A stretch of DNA of 64,000 nucleotides from Nocardia bovistercoris (GTDB lineage Bacteria > Actinomycetota > Actinomycetes > Mycobacteriales > Mycobacteriaceae). The stretch spans positions 177,129 through 241,128 of the forward strand of contig NZ_JADMLG010000013.1 in assembly GCF_015674855.1 (NCBI RefSeq), given 5' to 3'. Positions 8,668-16,039 of this stretch are shown one piece after another. Numbering within the stretch: the stretch's first letter is position 1; every line of letters begins with the position of its first letter. Below the pieces are notes generated by a model. It made no database searches. It was given only the letters and a program-made list of their open reading frames with translations, and was not told where the DNA came from. The translations under genes were made by a program, and so were the position numbers.

Positions 8668-9093
8668 GTGCCACTCTCCGAGCACGAGCAGCGCATGCTC
8701 GAACAGATCGAGAGCGCGCTCTATGCTGAGGATCCGAAGTTCGCCTCGTCTGTCCGCGGCGGACGCCTTCGCTCGACCTCGAGTCGTCGCAGACTCCAGG
8801 CCGCTGCCTTGTTCGTCCTCGGTCTGTTTCTACTCGTCGCAGGGATCGCCGCTCCGGTGAAGCCCGGCGGCTTCCCGATCATCAGTTTGATCGGATTCAT
8901 CGTCATGTTCGGCGCGGGCGTACTGCTGTTGCTCGGCGGCTCGAAGGGTGTCGGCAAGGGCACACGCCCCACCGACGCGTCCTCCGGTGGGCCGAGCGGT
9001 GGCGGATCGAGCGGATCGGGACGCCAGCGCAAGTCGGGCGGCTTCTCCGAACGCATGGAAGACCGTTTCCGCAGACGGTTCGAGCAGGAGTAG
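8668..9093 (+). CDS. DUF3040 membrane protein
   Basis: A 141-residue protein starting with the DUF3040 signature (PLSEHEQRMLEQIE, then ALYAEDPKFA). A basic stretch leads into two hydrophobic segments at about 47-64 and 71-90, followed by a glycine/serine-rich linker and a basic C-terminal helix (residues about 125-141). GTG at 8668 is preceded by GGGGGAGG; frames extending upstream add nothing family-like. A TATCAT -10-like box lies at 8582-8587. The family is conserved upstream of mraZ in actinobacteria; function unknown. Confidence 0.8.
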   Translation: MPLSEHEQRMLEQIESALYAEDPKFASSVRGGRLRSTSSRRRLQAAALFVLGLFLLVAGIAAPVKPGGFPIISLIGFIVMFGAGVLLLLGGSKGVGKGTRPTDASSGGPSGGGSSGSGRQRKSGGFSERMEDRFRRRFEQE

Positions 9094-9132
9094 TCGGCGC
9101 GCACCGACTGCCCCCGCGGGACAATCTCAGAT

Positions 9133-9174
9133 CGACGGCGACGCCGCACCGGATCCGGTGCGGCGTCGCCGTCG
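9133..9174. terminator. 42-bp perfect palindrome, probable terminator
   Basis: A 21-bp arm CGACGGCGACGCCGCACC... (9133-9153) is followed without spacer by its exact reverse complement (9154-9174), centred on GGATCC. It lies 39 bases after the DUF3040 stop and would isolate that gene from the dcw promoter. No T tract follows, as is usual for actinobacterial stem-only terminators. Confidence 0.75.
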
Positions 9175-9513
9175 CATGTGTCGCCCGTACTCCCCACATC
9201 GCTCCACCGCCGTTCCCCACATCACCCCACCCGTCGCCCCCGGCACCCGCGTCGACGCCCGCGCGACACGCCCGGAGACCGGCGTGGCTAACCTTCGGCG
9301 AGACAAAAGCAGTGCGTAGCGAGGCCATGCGTCACTGGACACGTCATTGATCGGCGGTTTCAGGCCACTCTCAGGGTTTGCTGGGTGTTTTCGGGGGATT
9401 GTCCTTTCGAGGGGGGCGTGTCGGCGGAACACCGAAAAAGTTCTCCACTGCGTGATAGCTGGCATGACCTGCGGAATCATCGGCACCGTGGGGGAGATCG
9501 CCGGTTGTTTCGA

Positions 9514-9544
9514 TTGAAAGTGGGGGAAAGTGGGGTAATGTGGA
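9514..9544 (+). promoter_or_regulatory. mraZ promoter overlapped by three MraZ boxes
   Basis: Three direct copies of GTGGG/GTGGA begin at 9520, 9530 and 9540, that is GTGGG with 5-base spacers, the repeat geometry known for MraZ operators. They lie within a promoter with TTGAAA (9514-9519), a 16-base spacer and TAATGT (9536-9541). The protein bound would cover the -10 element, which predicts autoregulation of the whole dcw cluster by MraZ. The transcript would have a leader of about 75 bases. Confidence 0.8.
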
Positions 9545-9623
9545 GCGCGCACTACTGGAGAGTCGTACATCCGAGGTGATCGTTCTCCCCGCAACCGCGG
9601 GGTGACTCACAGGAGGTATCGGG

Positions 9624-10055
9624 ATGTTTCTCGGTACCTACACTCCTCGGCTGGACGACAAAGGGCGGCTCACGCTGCCCGCGAAGTTTCGAGACGATCT
9701 GGCGGGAGGGTTGATGGTCACGAAAGGTCAGGACCACAGCCTTGCCGTCTATCCGAAGGAAGAGTTCACCGCACTCGCCAGGCGAGCCGCGGCGGCTTCT
9801 CGAAGCAACCCGCGGGCGCGCGCGTTCGTCCGGGCACTCGCCGCCGGTACGGACGAACAACGTCTGGACGGCCAGGGCCGGATCGTGTTGTCGGCCGAGC
9901 ACCGCCGCTACGCGAATCTCGATCGGGATTGCGTGGTGATCGGTTCGGTGGACTTCCTGGAGATATGGGACAAGCAGGCGTGGGAGTCGTACCTCGCCGA
10001 GCACGAGGAGGATTACGCGGAAGCGAGAGACGAGTCGCTGGGCGGAATCTTCTAG
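9624..10055 (+). CDS. mraZ: Transcriptional regulator MraZ
   Basis: A 143-residue protein of the usual length with two SpoVT/AbrB-type half-domains: MFLGTYTPRLDDKGRLTLPA at the N-terminus and QRLDGQGRIVLSAEHR from about residue 80, each with the DxKGR/DxQGR core. MraZ forms ring oligomers that bind tandem TGGG boxes upstream of its own gene; such boxes are present at 9520-9544. It is the first gene of the dcw cluster. The ATG follows an excellent AGGAGG site. Confidence 0.97.
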   Translation: MFLGTYTPRLDDKGRLTLPAKFRDDLAGGLMVTKGQDHSLAVYPKEEFTALARRAAAASRSNPRARAFVRALAAGTDEQRLDGQGRIVLSAEHRRYANLDRDCVVIGSVDFLEIWDKQAWESYLAEHEEDYAEARDESLGGIF

Positions 10056-10299
10056 CCCGAACGGAACGAGTGCCACGCGGCCTCTGCCCGGAGGCGAACC
10101 CTGACGTACTTCCCCGACGCCAGGTGTCGAATTCGGTCAGAGACCCCGCGGCATTCGTCTTCTCGGGGGTTCGCGTCGTCGGAGTTCCGGAAACGGAGTT
10201 CGCGGACGCGGCATTCGATTGCGCTGTGGGAACACGAAAGCGCTGTGGAACAAGGCGAGCCGTGCGGGCGACGAGCGAGGCAGGATCCGGGAGGTCGAG

Positions 10300-11274
10300 G
10301 TGAACCGTGCACAGCCCGGTCCCCGTCATGTTCCGGTGCTGTTGCGGCGAGCCGACGAACTACTCGGGCCCGCGCTGACCGAATCCGGCGCCGTCTACCT
10401 CGACGCCACCCTCGGATTGGGCGGGCACGCCGAACATTTCCTCACCACGTATCCGGGGCTGCGGCTGGTCGGACTCGATCGCGATACCGCGGCGCTCGAA
10501 CTCGCGGCGCGGCGATTGCGTCCCTTCGAGGACCGAATCACATTGGTGCACACCCGCTATGACGGGATCGCCGCGGCATTGAAGCAGGCGGGACTCGATC
10601 CGGCGGGTTCGGTGAGCGCGATCCTCATGGATCTCGGGGTCTCCTCGATGCAATTGGACGAGGCCGACCGCGGCTTCGCGTACTCGATCGACGCGCCGTT
10701 GGACATGCGCATGGATCCGACCACCGGACCCACCGCCGCCGACGTGCTCAACACCTACAGCCACGGCGATCTCGCCAGGGTGCTCAAGACCTACGGCGAG
10801 GAACGGTTCGCGGGCAAGATCGCCTCCGAGATCGTGCGGCGCAGGCAGCGGCAACCGTTCACCACCAGCGCGGAACTGGTGGAACTGCTCTACGCCACCA
10901 TCCCCGCGGCCGCGCGGCGCACCGGCGGGCATCCGGCCAAACGGACCTTCCAGGCGCTGCGCGTCGAGGTCAACGCCGAGCTCGACTCGCTGCGCGCCGC
11001 GCTGCCCGCCGCGCTGGACGCGCTTCGGGTCGGCGGGCGCATCGTCGTGATGTCGTATCAGTCGCTCGAGGATCGTGTCGTCAAGCAGGAGTTCGCGACG
11101 AGGGTCACGTCGCGCACTCCGATGGACCTGCCGGTCGAACTGCCCGGTATGGGGCCGGAGTTCAGGACGCTGACCCGCGGTGCGGAGAAGGCGACCGAGC
11201 GGGAGATCGAGGAGAACCCGCGGGCGAATCCGGTGCGGATGCGCGCTGTCGAACGTGTCGAGGTGTCGGCGTGA
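10300..11274 (+). CDS. rsmH: 16S rRNA m4C1402 methyltransferase RsmH (MraW)
   Basis: A 324-residue SAM-dependent enzyme that N4-methylates C1402 in the 30S decoding centre. The family opening HVPVLL is followed by the SAM loop (YLDATLGLGGHAEHFL), and later the LMDLGVSSMQLDEADRGFAY and RTFQALRVEVN blocks. GTG at 10300 is favoured because GGGAGG lies 6-11 bases upstream; the frame is open back to 10219, but that part is not family-like. About 245 bases separate it from mraZ, which may hold an additional promoter. Its stop overlaps a GTG that opens the small bridging frame 11271-11369. Confidence 0.96.
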   Translation: MNRAQPGPRHVPVLLRRADELLGPALTESGAVYLDATLGLGGHAEHFLTTYPGLRLVGLDRDTAALELAARRLRPFEDRITLVHTRYDGIAAALKQAGLDPAGSVSAILMDLGVSSMQLDEADRGFAYSIDAPLDMRMDPTTGPTAADVLNTYSHGDLARVLKTYGEERFAGKIASEIVRRRQRQPFTTSAELVELLYATIPAAARRTGGHPAKRTFQALRVEVNAELDSLRAALPAALDALRVGGRIVVMSYQSLEDRVVKQEFATRVTSRTPMDLPVELPGMGPEFRTLTRGAEKATEREIEENPRANPVRMRAVERVEVSA

Positions 11275-11369
11275 ACGGCATCGGAAGCGCGATGAGCGGC
11301 GGAGGCGGCATGTCGCGGCCGGGACTCGAAGGCGCACCGCGCCTGCTACACGAGGGAGGGAAAGCATGA
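11271..11369 (+). CDS. Bridging mini-ORF between rsmH and ftsL (32 codons)
   Basis: A GTG at 11271 overlaps the rsmH stop (GTGA). The frame runs for 32 codons, is rich in glycine, and ends in a TGA that overlaps the ATG of ftsL (ATGA at 11366). It therefore spans the whole gap with a 4-base overlap at each end. There is no homology that I recognise, and the GAGGGAGGG ribosome site of ftsL lies inside its last codons. It may serve translational coupling rather than a peptide function, or be coincidence. Confidence 0.35.
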   Translation: MNGIGSAMSGGGGMSRPGLEGAPRLLHEGGKA

Positions 11370-12154
11370 GTATTCGGACACGCGCCGTGCCCGCGCCGGG
11401 TCGGGTCGCCCGCCGGGTCCAGGCCGCCGAACGAGTGAAGTCCGGTGCGGCGCAGCGCGCCTACGCCAAGCGGCGGACGCGGGCCGAACAGCGCTCGGAC
11501 ACGCCCGCGTTGCCGAAGGCGCGCCGGTCGGTGACGGCCGCGCGCGTACCGTTCGTGGTCGCGATCATCGCGCTGCTCGGCTGCGGTCTCGCGCTCACAT
11601 TGCTGCTCACCACCCGCGCCGCCGAGGACAGCTACCAGCTCGGCGACGCGCGCAGGCTCAACAGCACCTTGGCCGAGGAGCGTGCGGCGTTGCAGCGACA
11701 GGTCGAGGCCGCCGATTCCGCGCCGGAACTTGCCGCGCGGGCTCGTGAACTCGGCATGATCCCGGCCAAGGATCCGGCGCGCCTCGTGGTCGCCCCCGAC
11801 GGCACCGTCACCGTTATCGGCGATCCCACCCCGGCGCAGGGCGCACCCGCACCCCCGCTCGATGGCACCCCGACCCCGAGCGGTCAGCCCGGTCAAGCGC
11901 AGGGCCAGGGCGAACGGGTCGTCCCGGTGAGTTCGGTGCGCCAGCCGACCACGACGCAGTCCCACTCCGAATACGCCAACGGCGCCCAGGCCCACACCCC
12001 GCCCCCGAGCCCCGCCCCGACCCAGCCGAACACGGCGGCCTCGTCCGCGGGCGCCACTGGCTCGGCGCCGCAGGTGGTTCCCGATCCCACGACGCCGCAG
12101 GCAGCGGCACCGCAGGCGCAGGAGTCGTCCACCCCGGATGGAGGCGTCCGGTGA
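11366..12154 (+). CDS. ftsL: FtsL-like divisome protein with long proline-rich tail
   Basis: A 262-residue bitopic protein: a basic cytoplasmic region (residues 1-58), a single membrane helix (about 60-84), a short coiled-coil-like stretch ending near residue 130 (LNSTLAEERAALQRQVEAAD), then a proline/glutamine/threonine-rich tail of about 120 residues. Position between rsmH and pbpB and topology identify the FtsL equivalent, which joins FtsQ and FtsB to activate FtsW/PbpB. Long proline-rich tails are also seen in the mycobacterial homologue Rv2164c. ATG at 11366 follows GAGGGAGGG. The last eight residues (STPDGGVR) recur at the end of the next mini-ORF because the junction is duplicated. Confidence 0.85.
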   Translation: MSIRTRAVPAPGRVARRVQAAERVKSGAAQRAYAKRRTRAEQRSDTPALPKARRSVTAARVPFVVAIIALLGCGLALTLLLTTRAAEDSYQLGDARRLNSTLAEERAALQRQVEAADSAPELAARARELGMIPAKDPARLVVAPDGTVTVIGDPTPAQGAPAPPLDGTPTPSGQPGQAQGQGERVVPVSSVRQPTTTQSHSEYANGAQAHTPPPSPAPTQPNTAASSAGATGSAPQVVPDPTTPQAAAPQAQESSTPDGGVR

Positions 12155-12235
12155 CGCAGAGCCGGACGCCGCCGGGCGTGATCGTGCCCGCGCGGCCGAA
12201 CTCGACTCCGGACGGGGGCGTTCGGTGACGCAGAC
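12128..12235 (+). repeat. Duplicated gene-junction segment (two ~34-bp copies, 74 bp apart)
   Basis: Bases 12128-12161 and 12202-12235 match at 29 of 34 positions. Each copy contains the same elements in order: codons for STPDGGVR, a purine-rich ribosome-site-like run (GGATGGAGG, GGACGGGGG), and GTGACGCAG, where a stop and a start overlap. The spacing of 74 is not a multiple of three, so the second copy serves a different frame. Confidence 0.8.
12151..12228 (+). CDS. Bridging mini-ORF between ftsL and pbpB (25 codons)
   Basis: GTG at 12151 overlaps the ftsL stop (GTGA) and is preceded by GGATGGAGG. The frame of 25 codons ends with a TGA at 12226-12228 that overlaps the favoured GTG start of pbpB. 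Its first residues (MTQSR) resemble the pbpB start (MTQTR) and its last residues (STPDGGVR) equal the FtsL C-terminus, which follows from the duplication. It looks like a by-product of the duplicated junction that keeps ribosomes moving from ftsL to pbpB. Confidence 0.45.
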   Translation: MTQSRTPPGVIVPARPNSTPDGGVR

Positions 12236-14099
12236 CAGGTCCGCGCCGCGTAGGCAGCGCGGGCCGCGTCCGTCGCGGGGGGCGGCGGCGGATCGGCCGC
12301 TACGGTTGCGCCTCGGGGTCGGGCGGATCGTGATGTTGGTCGCGCTCGCCGTCGTGGCGCTGCAATTGCTGTGGATCCAGAGCATTTCGGCGCCCGCGCT
12401 GTCGGAGCAGGCGGCGGGGCAGCGGACCACGCGTGAGCCGGAGATGGCTATTCGCGGCCCGATCACCGATCGCAACGGCAAGTCGCTGACGTTCACCACC
12501 GTCGCGAAGGCGTTGACCTTCCAGCCGGTTCGGGTGCGCGCGGAACTCGCCGAGGCGCGCGAGAAGAGCGCCAAGGCGCCGGAGCCGGAGCAGCGGCTGC
12601 AGGCCATCGCGAAGACGATTCACGACAAGATCGGCAAGCAGTCGCCGTCGGAGGCGGAGCTGCTCGCCATGCTGCACAGCGACGAACCGTTCGTGTACCT
12701 GGTGCGCAATGTCGACGCGCGGGTCGCCGCCGACATCAGGACGCAGTTCCGCGAGGTCGGCGCCGAGGCGCAGCCGCTGCGCGAATATCCCGGAGGGTCG
12801 TTGGCCGCCAACATCATCGGCGCCACCGGCTGGGACGGGCACGGACTGATCGGCTTGGAGTCCTCGCTGGATTCGGTGCTCGCGGGCACCGACGGCTCGG
12901 TGACCTACGACCGCGGCTCCGACGGCGCGGTGATCCCGGGCAGTTGGCGCGACAAGCAGCCCGCGGTGAACGGCAACGGCGTCGAACTCACCCTCGACTC
13001 CGATCTCCAGTACTACGTGCAGCAGCAGGTGCAGCAGGCGCGCGAGATGTCGGGCGCGCAGGGGGCTTCGGCGGTGGTGTTGGACGCCAAGACCGGCCAG
13101 GTGCTCGCCATGGCCAACGACAGCACTTTCAATCCCGCGCTCGGCGCGCAGAACTGGAGCACGCTCAAGACCAACAATCCCTCGGTGAGCGACCCGTTCG
13201 AACCCGGATCGGTGAACAAGATCGTCACCGCCGCCGCCGCGATCGAGTACGGACTGACCGATCCCGACGAGGTGCTGCAGGTGCCCGGCTCGATCCGAAT
13301 GGCGGGCGTGACCGTCGGCGACGCCTGGGATCACGACGTAGCCCCGTATACGACCACCGGGATCTTCGGCAAGTCCTCGAATGTCGGCACCCTCATGCTG
13401 GCCCAGCGGGTCGGCGAGGACCGCTACGCGGATATGGTGCAGCGCTTCGGACTCGGACAGCGCACCGGCGTCGGCCTGCCGGGCGAGACCGCGGGACAGG
13501 TGCCCGCGCGCGACCAGTGGTCCGGCGGCACCTTCGCGAACCTGCCCATCGGACAGGGTCTTTCGATGTCGACCTTGCAGATGACCGGCATGTACCAGGC
13601 CATCGCCAACGACGGCCTGCGCATCCCGCCGCGCATCGTGCGCGCCATCGTCGCACCCGACGGAACCCGCACCGAGGAACCGCAACCCGACGCGGTCCGG
13701 GTGGTGAGCCCGCACACGGCGGCGACCCTCAAGACCATGTTCCAGGCCGTGGTGCAACGCGACCGGACGGACTCCGCGCAGAACGGCACCGGCTGGCCCG
13801 CGGCCGTCGAGGGCTATCAGATCGCCGGGAAGACCGGCACCGCGCAGAAGATCGATCCGCGCTGCAAATGCTATTCCAGTTCCAGTTATTGGATCACCTT
13901 CGCGGGGATCGCGCCCGCCGACAATCCGCGCTACGTGGTCGGGCTGATGCTCGACAATCCGGTGCGCAGTTCCGACGGCAGCGGTGGTCAGTCGGCCGCG
14001 CCGCTGTTCCACAGCATCGCCTCGTGGGCCTTGCAGCGCGACCGTATTCCGCCGTCGCCGGGGCCCGCCCGGCAGTTCGTCCTCCAGGCCGGTGTGTGA
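12225..14099 (+). CDS. pbpB: Penicillin-binding protein PbpB/FtsI, septal transpeptidase
   Basis: A class B PBP of 624 residues from the GTG at 12225. A membrane helix spans about 34-52, a PBP-dimer domain follows, and then the transpeptidase domain with SVNK (Ser329, SxxK), the SSN triad (GKSSNVG) and KTGTA (Lys536). It crosslinks septal peptidoglycan together with FtsW. An ATG at 12138 in the same frame would add 29 residues and overlap ftsL, but lacks a ribosome site; the GTG has GGACGGGGG upstream and sits at the duplicated junction. Length and motifs are normal for mycobacterial-type FtsI. Confidence 0.95.
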   Translation: MTQTRSAPRRQRGPRPSRGAAADRPLRLRLGVGRIVMLVALAVVALQLLWIQSISAPALSEQAAGQRTTREPEMAIRGPITDRNGKSLTFTTVAKALTFQPVRVRAELAEAREKSAKAPEPEQRLQAIAKTIHDKIGKQSPSEAELLAMLHSDEPFVYLVRNVDARVAADIRTQFREVGAEAQPLREYPGGSLAANIIGATGWDGHGLIGLESSLDSVLAGTDGSVTYDRGSDGAVIPGSWRDKQPAVNGNGVELTLDSDLQYYVQQQVQQAREMSGAQGASAVVLDAKTGQVLAMANDSTFNPALGAQNWSTLKTNNPSVSDPFEPGSVNKIVTAAAAIEYGLTDPDEVLQVPGSIRMAGVTVGDAWDHDVAPYTTTGIFGKSSNVGTLMLAQRVGEDRYADMVQRFGLGQRTGVGLPGETAGQVPARDQWSGGTFANLPIGQGLSMSTLQMTGMYQAIANDGLRIPPRIVRAIVAPDGTRTEEPQPDAVRVVSPHTAATLKTMFQAVVQRDRTDSAQNGTGWPAAVEGYQIAGKTGTAQKIDPRCKCYSSSSYWITFAGIAPADNPRYVVGLMLDNPVRSSDGSGGQSAAPLFHSIASWALQRDRIPPSPGPARQFVLQAGV

Positions 14100-14234
14100 G
14101 ATCGGAGCAGTTCGAACCACCGGTCGTGACACGCTCGCCGCGCAACACCGAGGCGCGTTGAGCCCCGTCGACAGCGCGTCGGTAACCTGACTCGTCGTCG
14201 CAGTATCCCCAAGTCCCGATCGGAGAGGAGCAAG

Positions 14235-15848
14235 GTGCCCGCGCAGTCCAGCCCGCACGCGCTGCGGCCGGCCGCCCCGCCGTCTACGCCGCTGTCCACC
14301 GTGCTGGAGCTGACCGGCGCCCGCCCGACGGGGTCCGTCCCCGGCGCGGGCGAGGTGACGGTGACCGGTATCGAACAACGCTCGGACAAGGTGCTACCCG
14401 GCGACCTGTTCGCCGCGCTGCCCGGCGCGAAGGCGCACGGCGCGCGTTTCGCGGCCGACGCGGTGGCGCGCGGCGCGGTCGCGGTGTTCACCGACGCCGA
14501 CGGCGCCGAACTCGCGGGCGCGCTCGACGTACCGGTGCTGGTGCGCGACAGGCCGCGCGAGGTGCTCGGCGAATTGTCGGCCGCGCTCTACGGCCATCCG
14601 TCCCGGCGGCTGCGCATCGTCGGCATCACCGGAACCTCCGGTAAGACCACCACCTCGTATCTGGTCGAGGCCGGGCTCGCGGCGAGCGGCGCGGCCACCG
14701 CGCTCATCGGCACCATCGAGACCAGGATCGGCGGGCGTCGGGTGCCGAGCGCGCTCACCACGCCCGAGGCGCCGCAGCTGCACGCGATGTTCGCGCTGAT
14801 GGTCGAGCAGGGCGTCGACGCGGTGGTGATGGAGGTTTCCAGCCACGCGCTCGCGCTCGGCCGGGTCGACGGCGTGCGTTTCGCGGTCGGCGCGTTCACG
14901 AATCTCTCGCAGGATCACCTGGATTTCCATCGCGACCTCGAGGACTACTTCGCCGCCAAGCGCAGGCTGTTCGACGCCGGGTCGCCGGTGGCGGCGCGCA
15001 CCCCGGTCGTCTGTGTCGACGACGCCTGGGGTGCGCGGCTGGCCGCGGATCTGTCCGATCCGATCACCGTGTCCACCGGTCCCGCCGCGGCCACCTGGAC
15101 GGTACAGGGCGCGGTCGAGGCGCGCGGCGGTGCGCAGCGGTTCACCGCGGGCGGTCCGGCGGGCGCGCTCGAGGTGCGCCTGCGACTGCCCGGGCGCTAC
15201 AACGTCGCCAACGGACTGCTGGCGATCGCGGTCTGCGCGGCCGCCGGTGCGGATGCCGCGACGGCCGCCGCCGCGCTGGCAGGCGTCGACGTGCCGGGCC
15301 GGATGCAGCGGATCGAGCGCGGCCAGGATTTCCTCGCCGTGGTCGACTACGCGCACAAACCGGCGGCGGTCGAGTCGGTGATCGCCACCTTGCGCGCGCA
15401 TCTGCGCGACGAGGCGTCCGATCCGCCGGGACGGCTGGCCGTCGTGGTCGGCGCGGGCGGCGACCGCGACGCGGGCAAGCGCCCGCTCATGGGCGCGGCG
15501 GGTGCGCGCGGCGCTGACCTGCTGATCGTCACCGACGACAATCCCCGTTCCGAGGACCCCGCGGTGATCCGCGCCGCGTTGTGCGCGGGCGCGCTCGACG
15601 TGCCGGAAGCCGAGCGCGGCGAGGTCCGCGAGATCGGCGACCGCGCGGCGGCCATCGCGGCGGCCGTGGCCTGGGCTCGGCGCGGCGACGCGGTGCTGAT
15701 CGCGGGCAAAGGCCACGAGGCCGGACAGGAGATCGCGGGCGTGAAGCATCCCTTCGACGATCGCGACGTACTGGCGCGGGCCGTCGAACACCAGCTCGCC
15801 GGTGGCGACCAGGACAACGGCGCGAGTGTGGCGGAGGCGCTGCGATGA
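14235..15848 (+). CDS. murE: UDP-MurNAc-tripeptide ligase MurE (meso-DAP adding)
   Basis: A 537-residue Mur ligase that adds the third stem-peptide residue in the cytoplasm. The ATP loop is GITGTSGKTTTSYLV (about residue 130); the C-terminal DNPRSEDP motif is the signature of enzymes using meso-diaminopimelate, in agreement with the DAP wall of this order. GTG at 14235 follows GGAGAGGAG. It is separated from pbpB by 135 bases and so may have its own promoter. Its stop overlaps the ATG of the 64-codon frame that leads to murF. Confidence 0.96.
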   Translation: MPAQSSPHALRPAAPPSTPLSTVLELTGARPTGSVPGAGEVTVTGIEQRSDKVLPGDLFAALPGAKAHGARFAADAVARGAVAVFTDADGAELAGALDVPVLVRDRPREVLGELSAALYGHPSRRLRIVGITGTSGKTTTSYLVEAGLAASGAATALIGTIETRIGGRRVPSALTTPEAPQLHAMFALMVEQGVDAVVMEVSSHALALGRVDGVRFAVGAFTNLSQDHLDFHRDLEDYFAAKRRLFDAGSPVAARTPVVCVDDAWGARLAADLSDPITVSTGPAAATWTVQGAVEARGGAQRFTAGGPAGALEVRLRLPGRYNVANGLLAIAVCAAAGADAATAAAALAGVDVPGRMQRIERGQDFLAVVDYAHKPAAVESVIATLRAHLRDEASDPPGRLAVVVGAGGDRDAGKRPLMGAAGARGADLLIVTDDNPRSEDPAVIRAALCAGALDVPEAERGEVREIGDRAAAIAAAVAWARRGDAVLIAGKGHEAGQEIAGVKHPFDDRDVLARAVEHQLAGGDQDNGASVAEALR

Positions 15849-16039
15849 ACGGGATACCCCAGCGCCGCAATGCTTTCGGAGTAGCGCACAATATACCGTC
15901 GGTCGCGGTGGCGCGGACCGCGCACGCTCGATCCGCCGATGCCACCGTGTCGGTGTGGAATATGCGTACGGCGCGGAACGACCGTCCGGTACGGCGGAGT
16001 TCGCGGGGTACGGACGCGAAGGACATGACGATTTCATGA
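15845..16039 (+). CDS. Bridging ORF between murE and murF (64 codons), unknown
   Basis: ATG at 15845 overlaps the murE stop (ATGA) and the TGA at 16037-16039 overlaps the ATG of murF (ATGA), so this frame fills the 187-base gap exactly. The predicted 64-residue product is basic, with no membrane segment and no family that I recognise. By my count about 72% of its codons end in G or C, less than in the adjoining mur genes, so protein-level selection is doubtful. It may exist to couple murF translation to murE. The start has no clear ribosome site of its own. Confidence 0.4.
   Translation: MNGIPQRRNAFGVAHNIPSVAVARTAHARSADATVSVWNMRTARNDRPVRRSSRGTDAKDMTIS

Larger units (their letters stand above)
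9094..9623 (+). other. Intergenic region upstream of mraZ
   Basis: 530 bases between the DUF3040 gene and mraZ. It starts with the palindrome 9133-9174 (probable terminator) and ends with the mraZ promoter and MraZ boxes (9514-9544). The middle, 9180-9510, contains no frame that I trust. The mraZ ribosome site AGGAGGTATCGG lies at 9611-9622. Confidence 0.7.

Noticed and set aside
14096..14161. 21-codon frame overlapping the pbpB stop
   Set aside because: Ends 74 bases before murE, which has its own strong ribosome site; probably chance.
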